Shown: positions 7,645 to 16,316 of the stretch, piece by piece
Layout of the letters: every line of letters starts with the position of its first letter
Numbering within the stretch: position 1 is the first letter of the stretch
Source: Sphingomonas oligoaromativorans
GTDB lineage: Bacteria > Pseudomonadota > Alphaproteobacteria > Sphingomonadales > Sphingomonadaceae
DNA length: 64,000 bases
Direction: 5' to 3'
NCBI RefSeq assembly: GCF_011762195.1
Contig: NZ_JAASQK010000004.1
Location: forward strand, 1-64,000
Made by a program: the position numbers and the translations under genes
The notes under the pieces: model-generated
The model's input: only the letters and a program-made list of their open reading frames with translations
Databases searched by the model: none
Told to the model about the DNA's origin: nothing

Positions 7645-8160
7645 TCAATTCGCAGGTGCGAGATTGACGGCCTTCGGCTCTGCAGGCGGCAGGCCATCGG
7701 CCTTGTCTTGGGCCAACAACTGCTGCTTGCGAGCCAGCATCTGGTCCCGGAGCGAAACCAAGTCCACGTCGGTCTGGCGGCACTGTGAGAACATCCCCTT
7801 GGCCGGCATCTCCTCCTCGTGGACATGATGCTTGATCTCCTCCGACAGCACCTTGACCTTCGCGTCGAAGAAGTCTGTCTCTGGAGCCGATGCCTCAATG
7901 TCGTTGATCAGCACCTTTGCCCCGTCATGCTCGACATAGGCCTCATCGAGCGTGTCGTCCTCGATCTTGCCGCGAAAGGCCGGGTAGAAGATCTCCTCCT
8001 CGAGCAACGTGTGAATCTTGAGCTCGACGCAAATCTGGCGCGTTATCGTCTTTTTCCGGTTTCCCGCTTTCGCTGCCTGAAATTGCTCGAACAGGTCTTC
8101 AACGGTTCGATGATCGGCCTTGAGCAGCGCGATGGCATCGGTGAACGACTGGTCCGCCAT
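7645..8160 (-). CDS. Hemerythrin domain-containing protein
   Basis: A 171-residue soluble protein with the HHE/hemerythrin pattern. Diiron ligands are visible in LLKADHRTVEDLF, IHTLLEEEIFYP, YVEHDGAK and EIKHHVHEEE. The last 30 residues are charged and variable. Such proteins bind O2 or NO, or buffer iron, in the cytoplasm; the exact role here is unknown. GGAGG stands eight bases before the ATG. It lies among stress genes. A GGAAC is present upstream at 8211-8215 (minus strand), but no proper CGTT follows at the right spacing. Confidence 0.9.
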   Translation of the reverse strand: MADQSFTDAIALLKADHRTVEDLFEQFQAAKAGNRKKTITRQICVELKIHTLLEEEIFYPAFRGKIEDDTLDEAYVEHDGAKVLINDIEASAPETDFFDAKVKVLSEEIKHHVHEEEMPAKGMFSQCRQTDVDLVSLRDQMLARKQQLLAQDKADGLPPAEPKAVNLAPAN

Positions 8161-8377
8161 GATCTGGTCCTCCCTAGCGCTTCCGACACCAAAGCGCGCG
8201 GGCGCAATCCGTTCCTACTGCGCAAGACTCTCAAGTGACTGATATAAAAACTTAATCCAGAGCAATAGGCAGACCCGTCGATGGCTGGCTGTAGCTTCGC
8301 TGGTTGCGTTTCGTGGCCAGTGTGGAGGCCCCGTGACAGTTTCCAGGTTTCCCTGAGTTATCGGAGGAGGCGCTGCA

Positions 8378-8452
8378 CGTCTGTACAGACGAAAAATTAG
8401 GATCTGTCTGTACATTGAATGTACAGACAGATGTGGTAAACCCGTCTGTACA
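8378..8452 (+). promoter_or_regulatory. TCTGTACA operator array before the nucleotidyltransferase gene
   Basis: Three related elements lie within 75 bases of the start codon. They are a perfect 14-bp palindrome CGTCTGTACAGACG (8378-8391), a perfect 31-bp palindrome with arms ATCTGTCTGTACATT around a single central G (8402-8432), and a half site CGTCTGTACA (8443-8452) that abuts the ATG. The shared core TCTGTACA and the symmetry indicate binding of a dimeric repressor. Which protein binds is not evident. There is no Shine-Dalgarno sequence before the ATG. Confidence 0.7.
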
Positions 8453-9430
8453 ATGAGCATGGCCCTTCAACCGTCCATCCGAACGATGTTCGCCGACCTC
8501 GTGCAGCAGGTCGATACGGCGCCGTTGGCCGGCTCGGTCTATACGCGGCAACGCGACGGCATCGAATATATCTACGCTAAGCTCCCGGTCGGTCGGGATC
8601 GGCTGGATCGGTTCATCGGCAAGTCCGGCGATCCGGAGGCGGAAGCGCAGGCTGCGTCGCTCCGAAGGGGCGGTGAGTTGGCAAGACGCCGTCGTGAAAT
8701 CGTATCGATGCTCAAAGGGCACAAGCTCGCCGGTCCTGACCGGGCGCTCGGTGCGGCTCTCGACGCCATCGCATTTGCAGGCCTGTTCAAGCAGGGGGCC
8801 GTTCTGGTGGGGACCGGCGCCTACATGATGTTCGAACCCTTGGTTGGCAGCCGGCTTCCCGCGCCGACGCTGATGACGGGCGATCTTGATCTGGCCACGG
8901 CACAGATGGCGCTGACCGCAGACCCGCCGGAGCGAATGGAAGACGTCCTGCGTCGTGCCGATGCGACCTATGAAGGCATTCCACAGCTTGATCCGCGCCA
9001 ACCGTCATCCCGCTTCCGTAACGCCGAGGGCTATCTGGTCGATCTTCTGACACCTACGCGAAGCCGGTTGGATCAAAACCCGATACCGCTGAAAGCTTTA
9101 GGGGCGGGTGCGGCACCGCTTCAATATCTCGACTGGCTGATCAGGGAGCCAATACCCACAGTCGCACTATGGGGTTCGGGCATCGCGTTGCAGGTGCCCC
9201 AACCGGCGAAGTTCGCTGTTCACAAGCTCATTTTGGCTCAGCGTCGCGATCCCGCCAATCGCCATAAACGGTCGAAGGATCTCGATCAGGCTCGGGCGTT
9301 GATTGACGCCCTTCTTGCCTATGACCGCTTTGCTATCGAGGACACGCTGGTCGATGCTCGGGGGAAGGGGCGTGCCGGCTGGGCCGAACCGATCGCAAGA
9401 TCCCTGGATGAGATCGGCATTCAGATATGA
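8453..9430 (+). CDS. GSU2403 family nucleotidyltransferase-fold protein
   Basis: A 325-residue protein of the GSU2403 nucleotidyltransferase-fold family. The fold signature is GTGAYMMFEPLVG followed by TGDLDLA, which carries the paired acidic residues of polymerase-beta-like transferases. It is preceded by a helical N-terminal region (about 1-110) rich in Arg and followed by PAKFAVHKLILAQRR and a helical tail. Substrate and biological role are unknown. Related folds occur in toxin modules, but no toxin or antitoxin partner is adjacent. An ATG at 8459 is an alternative start. The operator array directly upstream implies tight, possibly autogenous, repression. Confidence 0.85.
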   Translation: MSMALQPSIRTMFADLVQQVDTAPLAGSVYTRQRDGIEYIYAKLPVGRDRLDRFIGKSGDPEAEAQAASLRRGGELARRRREIVSMLKGHKLAGPDRALGAALDAIAFAGLFKQGAVLVGTGAYMMFEPLVGSRLPAPTLMTGDLDLATAQMALTADPPERMEDVLRRADATYEGIPQLDPRQPSSRFRNAEGYLVDLLTPTRSRLDQNPIPLKALGAGAAPLQYLDWLIREPIPTVALWGSGIALQVPQPAKFAVHKLILAQRRDPANRHKRSKDLDQARALIDALLAYDRFAIEDTLVDARGKGRAGWAEPIARSLDEIGIQI

Positions 9431-9701
9431 GTTCTGAACAACTGCTAATCGGCCGGTGTCCCGCTTAGGATTGAGTGTGCTGCCGCTGGTTTTGAAACCC
9501 GCTAATCCAAGTACCCACGGAACCGGTTGCAGGTCAGCCATGGCTGCTGTCCAAAGCGATCTTCGGTGGCCCCGAAGAAGCCCTTCGCTCAAATCTGGCG
9601 ATAGCAAGCACCCTTCCGCACACAAGCAATCGCCCTCTTGGTCGACGCGGAACCGACGCCGGCCAGCCGGATTGATACGCGATATGCTCGGAGGTCCGCA
9701 G

Positions 9702-10583
9702 ATGCCCGCGCGCGCCTATTGGCAAGGCCAGATTCGCCTCGCCCTCGTATCGATCCCGGTCGAGATCTATGCGGCCACCAAAAGCGGTGCGAGCGTCTCC
9801 TTCCGCCAGATTCACGAGCCTTCGGGCAAGCGCATCCATTATGAGAAGGTGGTCGACGGCATCGGCCCGGTCGACCCGGAAGAGATCATGAAGGGCTTCG
9901 AGATCGAGCGCGGCGAATATGTGCTGCTCGACGAGAAGGAGATCGAGGGCGTCAAGCTGGAGAGCAAGAAGACACTGGAACTCACCCAGTTCGTCGACAT
10001 TGGCGATATCGACGCCATCTATTACGAGAAACCCTATTATGTCGTCCCCGCCGACGATCTGGCGGAGGAAGCCTTCATCGTTCTGCGCGAGGCGCTCAGG
10101 CGGGCGAAGAAGGTGGGGCTCGGGCAATTGGCGCTGCGCGGCCGCGAATATGTGGTGAGCCTGAAGCCATGCGGGCGCGGCATGGTACTGGAAACACTGC
10201 GCTACGCCGACGAAGTCAACAAGGCGGCGAGCTATTTCCGTGACATCGGCGATACTAGGCCGGACGAGGATCTGCTCGATCTCGCCACCTCGCTGATCGA
10301 AAAGAAATCCGGCAGCTTCGACGCGGCGAGCTTCCACGACCGCTATGTCGATGCGCTACGCGACCTGATCGCCCGCAAGCGCAAGTCCAGGACAGGCAAG
10401 GTCAGCCTCGACGTTGAGGAGCGGGCGCCCTCGCGCGGTTCCAATGTGATCGACCTGATGGCGGCGTTGAAAAAGTCCCTCGACAAGCCGGCCCGCGATG
10501 CCAAGCCGAAGCCCGCCACGAGAAAGGCCGCTACCCGCAAGGCGCCCGCGAGGAAGCCGGGCACAACCCGGAAGCGCGCGTGA
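9702..10583 (+). CDS. ku: Non-homologous end joining protein Ku
   Basis: A 293-residue bacterial Ku. It starts with ARAYWQGQIRLALVSIPVEIY and carries the Ku core (FRQIHEPSGKRIHYEKVVDG, ERGEYVLLDEKEIEGVKLES, YYEKPYYVVPADD). It ends in a Lys/Arg/Ala-rich tail (about the last 35 residues) typical of Ku proteins that bind DNA ends and recruit LigD. GGAGGTCCGCAG before the ATG fixes the start; the longer upstream frame is not native. The stop overlaps the ligD start. It acts as a homodimer on double-strand breaks with LigD. No sigma-type promoter consensus is clear in the 270 bases upstream. Confidence 0.95.
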   Translation: MPARAYWQGQIRLALVSIPVEIYAATKSGASVSFRQIHEPSGKRIHYEKVVDGIGPVDPEEIMKGFEIERGEYVLLDEKEIEGVKLESKKTLELTQFVDIGDIDAIYYEKPYYVVPADDLAEEAFIVLREALRRAKKVGLGQLALRGREYVVSLKPCGRGMVLETLRYADEVNKAASYFRDIGDTRPDEDLLDLATSLIEKKSGSFDAASFHDRYVDALRDLIARKRKSRTGKVSLDVEERAPSRGSNVIDLMAALKKSLDKPARDAKPKPATRKAATRKAPARKPGTTRKRA

Positions 10584-13084
10584 TGGCCAGAGCCCGCAAG
10601 CCCGATCCGCTCGAAGCCTACAACGCCAAGCGCGATTTTACCAAGACCGCGGAGCCAAAAGGCGTGCGGCACCGCGACACCGGCCGTCTCTTCATCGTCC
10701 AGAAGCACGATGCCACGCGGCTCCACTGGGATTTCCGGCTGGAGATGGATGGCGTTCTCAAGAGCTGGGCGGTGACGCGCGGCCCGAGCCTCGATCCGAA
10801 TGACAAGCGTCTCGCGGTGCGCACCGAGGATCACCCCATGTCCTATGCGGGTTTCGAAGGGACGATCCCCAAAGGAGAATATGGCGGCGGCACAGTGATG
10901 CTTTGGGACAAGGGAACGTGGGAGGCGGTTGGCGGGAAGGATCCGACCAGAACGATCGATGAAGGCCATATCCATGTCATCCTCCACGGTGAACGGATGA
11001 AGGGCGAATGGCTTCTCGTCCGGATGAAACCCCGTCCGGGCGAGAAGCGGGAAAACTGGCTGCTCCGCAAGATCGAGGATGCCCATGCCGGCGCATCGGG
11101 TGGGCTGGTCGACGCCGGCCTCACCAGCGTCGAGACCGGGCGGAACATGGCCGAGATTGCTCAAGGCGATGGCCCAGTGTGGCACTCGGATTCGAAGAGA
11201 GCCAAGTCCGATCGGGCGGCCGCCAACGCACCCGGCAGGATGCCCCCCAAGCCCAAGGCGGAGAAGAAGAAAGGCAAGCTCCCGGCGTTCCGCGATGTGC
11301 AGCTCGCGACCCTGGTCGATCATGTGCCATCCGGATCGGACTGGCTGCATGAGGTTAAATATGACGGTTATCGCGCGCTGATCGCCGTCTCGGGCGGCGA
11401 GGTGCGGGCCTACACGCGCAACGGGCTCGACTGGTCGGATCGCTTCCGGCCGATCGCCGAGGCTGTGGCCGCGCTTGGCCTCGGCTCAGCGTTGATCGAC
11501 GGCGAGGTGGTGGCACTCGACAAGGAGGGCCAGCCCAGCTTTTCCGCCCTTCAGAACGCCTTGCAGGAGGGCAGGGGCGATCTGCACTACTTCGCCTTCG
11601 ACCTGCTGGAAGAGGATGGCAGGGATATGACGAAGTTCGGCAATGCGGAGCGCAAGGCGCGCCTCGCGGCCCTCCTTGCCGATGCGCGCGAACCGATCCA
11701 CGTCGCCGAGCATATCACCGGTTCGGGCGAGGCCCTGTTCGGGAAGCTGTGCAAGGGCGGCTATGAGGGCATCGTCTCCAAGCGTGCCGACGCGCCGTAC
11801 CGCGGCACGCGGACGCGCAACTGGCTCAAGGTCAAATGCACGCGCCGGCAAGAGTTCGTGATCCTCGGCTATCTGGAGAGCGACAAGAAGGGGCGTGGTC
11901 TGCGCAGCCTGGTGCTCGGGCTGAATGAGGGCGGCCGGCTCCACTATGCGGGCCGTGTCGGCACAGGCTTCGCTGCCGAAGCGCGCGAGCGGCTGATGGC
12001 GAAGCTCCGCCCGCTTGCCCGCAAGACGCCGGCCGCCGAACTGCCGAAGGCCGCCGCGCGGGGCGTAACATGGGTGTCGCCGAAGCTGGTCGCAGAGGTG
12101 GCTTTCGCTGAACTCACGGCAGACGGGGCTGTCCGCCACGCGAGTTTCATCGGCCTGCGCGAGGACAAGGAGGCGGCGGAGGTCGTCCCCGAAACTGCCG
12201 TTGCGCCCGAGGACGTCAATCTCTTCGGCATTGCGATCACCCATCCCGACCGCGTCGTCTTTCCCGGCGACGGCACGACCAAGGGCGACCTCGCGGCTTA
12301 TTATGCGAAGCTTGCCGATCCGCTGCTGCTCTGGCTCGCCGGGCGACCCGTGAGCCTCGTCCGCTGCCCGCAGGGCCGCGCGCGTCACTGTTTCTTTCAG
12401 AAGCATGACGCCGGCAGCTTTGGCGGGCGTGTCGATACTGTCCCGATCCGCGAGAAGAGCGGCAAGACCGAGGACTATCTCGTCGTCAATGATGGCGAGG
12501 GCCTGCTCACCTGCGTTCAGATGGGGACGATCGAGTTTCACGGGTGGGGCGCCCCCGCCGCCGATGTCGAGCATCCTGATCGGATGGTCTTCGACCTCGA
12601 TCCCGAGGAGGGGCTCGACTTCGCTGAAGTCCGCCGCGCCGCCATGCAACTGCGCGATCTGCTGGGTGAGATGGGGCTGGCGAGCTTCCCGATGGCTTCA
12701 GGCGGCAAGGGCGTGCATGTCATCGTGCCCCTGGACGGCAAGGCGGACTGGCCGGCGGTCAAGGACTTCGCATCGCGTTTCGCGCGCGCGGTTGCGGAGG
12801 CGCATCCCAGCCGCTTCACGGCCAATATGCGCAAGGCCGAGCGGAAGAACCGCATCTTCATCGACTGGTTGCGCAACGAGCGGGGTGCGACGGCCGTGCT
12901 GCCTTACTCGGCTCGCGCCCGCGAGGTGGCGAGTGTGGCCGCACCGATCACATGGGCGGAACTGGAAAGGCTGGAAGATGCGCGGCCTTTTACCACGAAG
13001 GACTGGGAGCAACTCGCCCGGCGCGCGAGCGGGAAGGCGCTCACCGGTTGGGGCGAAGCGGATCAATCGCTGCCCAATCTGTGA
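10583..13084 (+). CDS. ligD: Multifunctional DNA ligase D (phosphoesterase-ligase-polymerase)
   Basis: An 833-residue LigD with all three domains, in order. The 3'-phosphoesterase domain (about 1-185) has VQKHDATRLHWDFRLE and KGEYGGGTVMLWD. The ATP-dependent ligase domain (about 225-530) carries the nucleophile motif EVKYDGYR and later EGIVSKRADAPY and KVKC. The primase-polymerase domain (about 550-830) has DRVVFPGDGTTKGDLA and the metal-binding FDLDP. The ATG overlaps the ku stop; a GTG one codon earlier is possible. With Ku it repairs double-strand breaks by end joining. Confidence 0.96.
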   Translation: MARARKPDPLEAYNAKRDFTKTAEPKGVRHRDTGRLFIVQKHDATRLHWDFRLEMDGVLKSWAVTRGPSLDPNDKRLAVRTEDHPMSYAGFEGTIPKGEYGGGTVMLWDKGTWEAVGGKDPTRTIDEGHIHVILHGERMKGEWLLVRMKPRPGEKRENWLLRKIEDAHAGASGGLVDAGLTSVETGRNMAEIAQGDGPVWHSDSKRAKSDRAAANAPGRMPPKPKAEKKKGKLPAFRDVQLATLVDHVPSGSDWLHEVKYDGYRALIAVSGGEVRAYTRNGLDWSDRFRPIAEAVAALGLGSALIDGEVVALDKEGQPSFSALQNALQEGRGDLHYFAFDLLEEDGRDMTKFGNAERKARLAALLADAREPIHVAEHITGSGEALFGKLCKGGYEGIVSKRADAPYRGTRTRNWLKVKCTRRQEFVILGYLESDKKGRGLRSLVLGLNEGGRLHYAGRVGTGFAAEARERLMAKLRPLARKTPAAELPKAAARGVTWVSPKLVAEVAFAELTADGAVRHASFIGLREDKEAAEVVPETAVAPEDVNLFGIAITHPDRVVFPGDGTTKGDLAAYYAKLADPLLLWLAGRPVSLVRCPQGRARHCFFQKHDAGSFGGRVDTVPIREKSGKTEDYLVVNDGEGLLTCVQMGTIEFHGWGAPAADVEHPDRMVFDLDPEEGLDFAEVRRAAMQLRDLLGEMGLASFPMASGGKGVHVIVPLDGKADWPAVKDFASRFARAVAEAHPSRFTANMRKAERKNRIFIDWLRNERGATAVLPYSARAREVASVAAPITWAELERLEDARPFTTKDWEQLARRASGKALTGWGEADQSLPNL

Positions 13085-13156
13085 GCTTCTAACTCAAGCG
13101 ACCGCCCTACCAGATGGCCCACATCCTGCAATGGCGGGAGCGCGCCCTGCCCCATA

Positions 13157-13270
13157 AGGGAGCAGGTGTTCGACACGCTAACCGCCGACCGCGACAACCG
13201 GTATCCGGTAATCGACGGAACCATCGTCCGCGCCCATCGACAGGCGGCGACCGGAAAAGGGGTGGGCTAG
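13157..13270 (+). pseudogene. IS5-family transposase fragment
   Basis: A plus-strand frame ending at the TAG at 13268 reads EQVFDTLTADRDNRYPVIDG then TIVRAHRQAATGKGVG. This matches the first catalytic Asp region of IS5-type transposases (…DATIVRAHQHAAGA…). The rest of the gene is absent, and the fragment overlaps the last codon of the GMC gene on the other strand. It is a degenerate insertion-sequence scar between the ligD operon and the oxidoreductase operon. Confidence 0.65.
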
Positions 13271-14907
13271 CTGGCCTCGTGGTTTGCCAGCAGGATGCGA
13301 TCGGCCGTTCTGCACGCCATGGCTTGTATGGTAAGCGACGGATTGACCCCGCCGACAGTGGGGAAAATTGATCCATCGCAGATCCAGAGATTGGGAATAT
13401 CCCAGCTTCGGCAGTCAGAGTTAACAACGCTGGTCGCCGGATCGTTGCCCATTCGGGCTGTGCCGTTCAGGTGGCAAGTGTCGTCAGATTCCTGCCAGCG
13501 CTCGGTTGCCCCGGTAGCTGCGAGGCTTTGGTCCATGAAGTCCAGCGCGTGGCGGATCATGGCCTTCTCATTGTCCCTGAACGCGAAAGTCACGCGAGGA
13601 ATGCGAAGGCCGTATTGATCGCACTCGTCGGCGAGCGTGACGCGATTGCGTTCGTCAGGCAACACTTCGCCGACCATCTTGAGACCCACCGAATGATTGA
13701 CGCGCGCCATCTCGTCGATGAGCGCCTGACCCCAAAGACCACGTCCGCCGGACAGCGTCCTGGCCCATGTGATCGGGAGCGGCCCCTGGCTCATATAGCT
13801 CCAGCCGCCGAAATAATCCTTGCCGCGATCCTCGTAATTCCAATGCTCGGAGATCGCGAGGCTGGGTGGCCCCTTGTAGGAGCGCACCTCGTCCTCCACT
13901 ATGCCCCATACGGCCTGATTGAGCTGAACCATCAGGTTCTTGCCGACAAGGCCTGAGGAATTAGCGAGACCATTCGGAAATTCGCCGTTGGCGGAGTTCA
14001 GGAGCAACCTTGGCGTCTCAATCGCATAGCCTGCGACGATCACGTTGCGCGCGGGCTGAAAGCGCCATTCGCCCTCGCGGTGATACTGCACACCTGTGAC
14101 GCGGCCATTCTTCGTCTCGATCTGCCCGACCATCGCCAGATCGCGGATTTCTGCGCCGGCCGCCAGCGCGCGGGGCAGCCATGTCACCAGCACGGACTGC
14201 TTGGCGTTGGTGGAGCAGCCGGTGACACAAAACCCGCGATAGACGCAGGGATGTGCCTTTCCACGCGGTGCCGACAAAGTGGCCAGCGGCGTCTCCGTCC
14301 AGTCGATACCGAGCGCTTCGGCGCCACGCGCGAGATATTCGGCGGCGGCGTTCAGGGGATGGGCGCGATAGGGGTAGCGCCCCCGATGCGGCCCCCATGG
14401 ATAGCGCACCGGCCCGGCGATCTTCAGCGCATCCTCGACTTCGGCGTAATAGCGCCACATCTCCCGCCAATCGACGGGCCAGTCCGCGCCATAGCCGAGC
14501 TTGGTGCGCGCCTTGAAATGCTCCGGCCGAAAGCGGAGCGAGACCATCGCGAAATGGACCGTCGATCCGCCCACCGACTTGCCCGAATTGTTGGAGCCGA
14601 GCTTGATCGGATGCTCGCCATCGACGATGCGTTCATCGGTCCAGTAGAGCTTTTCTTGATGGGTTTCGTCGGAGGCGAAATCCTCCAGTGGCCGCCAATA
14701 GGGGCCGGCATCCATCGCGATGACGGAGAAGCCCGCCTCCGCCAGACGGGCGGCGAGTGTGCCGCCTCCGGCACCGGTCCCTACGATGACGAAATCGACC
14801 GCCTCCGTCTCGGAGTAGCTGCGCATCGGAACCCAGCCTCCGGGCGTAAAAACATCTGGCGCGCGACCATGGATCGCGCGGGGCACCCGCTCGGGATCAG
14901 GCCCCAT
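13267..14907 (-). CDS. GMC family oxidoreductase
   Basis: A 546-residue FAD enzyme. The FAD-binding motif is VDFVIVGTGAGGGTLAARL (about residues 37-55). The substrate half contains a Cys cluster (CVYRGFCVTGCSTNAKQS) found in membrane-associated alcohol/sugar-acid dehydrogenases. The end has the GMC signature HLNGTARMG and GGVNPSLTIQ with the catalytic His/Asn pair. No clear signal peptide is visible. The ATG at 14907 overlaps the end of the subunit-3-like gene by 11 bases. In this class the FAD subunit passes electrons to cytochromes c, two of which are encoded upstream in the same array. The substrate is unknown. Confidence 0.9.
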   Translation of the reverse strand: MGPDPERVPRAIHGRAPDVFTPGGWVPMRSYSETEAVDFVIVGTGAGGGTLAARLAEAGFSVIAMDAGPYWRPLEDFASDETHQEKLYWTDERIVDGEHPIKLGSNNSGKSVGGSTVHFAMVSLRFRPEHFKARTKLGYGADWPVDWREMWRYYAEVEDALKIAGPVRYPWGPHRGRYPYRAHPLNAAAEYLARGAEALGIDWTETPLATLSAPRGKAHPCVYRGFCVTGCSTNAKQSVLVTWLPRALAAGAEIRDLAMVGQIETKNGRVTGVQYHREGEWRFQPARNVIVAGYAIETPRLLLNSANGEFPNGLANSSGLVGKNLMVQLNQAVWGIVEDEVRSYKGPPSLAISEHWNYEDRGKDYFGGWSYMSQGPLPITWARTLSGGRGLWGQALIDEMARVNHSVGLKMVGEVLPDERNRVTLADECDQYGLRIPRVTFAFRDNEKAMIRHALDFMDQSLAATGATERWQESDDTCHLNGTARMGNDPATSVVNSDCRSWDIPNLWICDGSIFPTVGGVNPSLTIQAMACRTADRILLANHEAS

Positions 14908-15505
14908 GATGGTTGCCTTCTTCGCGCGCTTCCCACGGGTCGCGCCGATTGGCGAGAAGCCGGACATAGCCACGCGGCGAGGCGGGGCCGCCGAAGCCCA
15001 TCGCGCTCCACGCCGAGGGATGGGCATAATAGGCGCTCACGATGTCCGGGATCAGCCGCCACGACCAGAAGAGGGCCGGGGGAAAATCCTGCCAGGCCTC
15101 GGCCTGTGTCTCGCTGGCCTCGATGGCGCGCAGCAGATCGTCTGCCTCGCGATTGGAGAGCAGGGCGAAGGGCTGGCCGTGTCGGGCCTGCGCCTCCGCG
15201 TCGATGGCGGCGAGACCGATGGTCCACGCCTCGCGCAGCGGGGGGAGGCGGTGATGGCGATAGCCGTCCGGCCGGTTCGCCATGATCCTGTGGAGCAGCA
15301 ACGCCACGGTGTTGACGGGTGGGCGATTATCCGGCTGCGGCACGATCCGTTCGATCAGCCGGCGCAGTGTTGCATGTTGCTCCGGCGAGAGGATGTCCGG
15401 CTCGGCCGTTGCCATGCGCTCGGCGATCACCTTTCTGGTGACGGGATTCCAGCTCAGCGTGTCGCTCTTGGCGAGCACATCATAATCGGGATAGCGATCA
15501 GCCAT
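14897..15505 (-). CDS. Gluconate 2-dehydrogenase subunit 3 family protein
   Basis: A 202-residue protein of the gluconate-2-dehydrogenase subunit-3 family, with LSPEQHATLRRLIERIVPQP near residue 45 and a central LREAWTIGLAAID segment. Family members are small partner or maturation subunits of GMC-type membrane dehydrogenases and often carry a Tat signal. Here the N-terminus (ADRYPDYDVLAKSDTLSWNP) shows no Tat signal. The gene overlaps the GMC gene at its 3' end and the membrane-protein gene at its 5' end, supporting a complex with the GMC subunit. Confidence 0.8.
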   Translation of the reverse strand: MADRYPDYDVLAKSDTLSWNPVTRKVIAERMATAEPDILSPEQHATLRRLIERIVPQPDNRPPVNTVALLLHRIMANRPDGYRHHRLPPLREAWTIGLAAIDAEAQARHGQPFALLSNREADDLLRAIEASETQAEAWQDFPPALFWSWRLIPDIVSAYYAHPSAWSAMGFGGPASPRGYVRLLANRRDPWEAREEGNHHGA

Positions 15506-16316
15506 GGTGCTCCTTTCGTTGGCGCAGGAGCAGCAGAGCGCCCAGCCCCGCCAGCGCGAGCCCGGTAAAGGCGGGTGGCGCGGGCACGGGAGGGCCGGCG
15601 AGGATATTCTGTCGCCAGTTCCGCCACCCGCCCATGTTGCGGGCGACGCCGTATATGTGGAAGCCGACGCCCACGAGTCCGAGCGCGACGGTCGCGCCGA
15701 GCAACATCTGCGTCATGGGATGCGCGCTTCCGCTTGCAGCATCGCGCGCGAGTGCGGTGGCAGCCATCGGAGGAAGCACGATCGGTAGCCACATGAAGGG
15801 GTTATGGTACGCTCCCCGGAAATGGAGTAGCCCCGCTTCCGCGACCGTGCCTAGCAAACCGACCGCACAGATCACCGCGAGCGGGCGTCCGATCGCGTCG
15901 CGTTGCTCCGCCGGACGGGCGCGTAGTGTGTCGGCGGTCCGCCCCAATAGCCCGGACAGTATCAGCGCCGCGGGTGCGCCTGCCGGCGCCGCGTAGAACA
16001 ACCCGTTCATGCCGCCCGCCGTCGGGCGCTTGAGGATATTGTAGGCGTGAAAGCCAAGGCCCGTCGCGCCCACCCCCATTGAGCCGACGTGAGAGGAAAT
16101 GCCGATCGATCGCCCCTCATCGCGGCCAAGTGCCCGGCCGGCATTCACCACGATGCCAAGGCCGGCCGCCGCCAGCGGCAGCACCATCGCCGGATTGCGG
16201 AAGGAGCCGCGATAATGTTCCAGCGCGCTGTCCGCGAGCACCGAGGAGGCGAGCGTTGCCGCGCCGGCTGCGACAAGGCTGGCGACCAGGTTCCGGCTTG
16301 GCACGTCCTCCATCAA
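15498..16316 (-). CDS. Internally duplicated membrane protein of unknown function
   Basis: A 272-residue integral membrane protein with about six to eight hydrophobic segments. It consists of two related halves. LEHYRGSFRNPAMVLPL (residues 32-48) corresponds to LLHFRGAYHNPFMWLPI (163-179), and the GxGFHAY segment near 87-92 corresponds to GVGFHIY near 216-222. Conserved His, Arg and Asn-Pro in both copies could bind a cofactor or quinone. I recognise no named family. The gene overlaps both neighbours by a few bases, so it is probably the membrane anchor or electron-transfer partner of the GMC/subunit-3 pair. Confidence 0.75.
   Translation of the reverse strand: MMEDVPSRNLVASLVAAGAATLASSVLADSALEHYRGSFRNPAMVLPLAAAGLGIVVNAGRALGRDEGRSIGISSHVGSMGVGATGLGFHAYNILKRPTAGGMNGLFYAAPAGAPAALILSGLLGRTADTLRARPAEQRDAIGRPLAVICAVGLLGTVAEAGLLHFRGAYHNPFMWLPIVLPPMAATALARDAASGSAHPMTQMLLGATVALGLVGVGFHIYGVARNMGGWRNWRQNILAGPPVPAPPAFTGLALAGLGALLLLRQRKEHHG

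Noticed and set aside
8215-8460. Minus-strand open frame across the operator array
   Set aside because: It runs through perfect palindromes and has no recognisable product. The symmetry explains the open frame.
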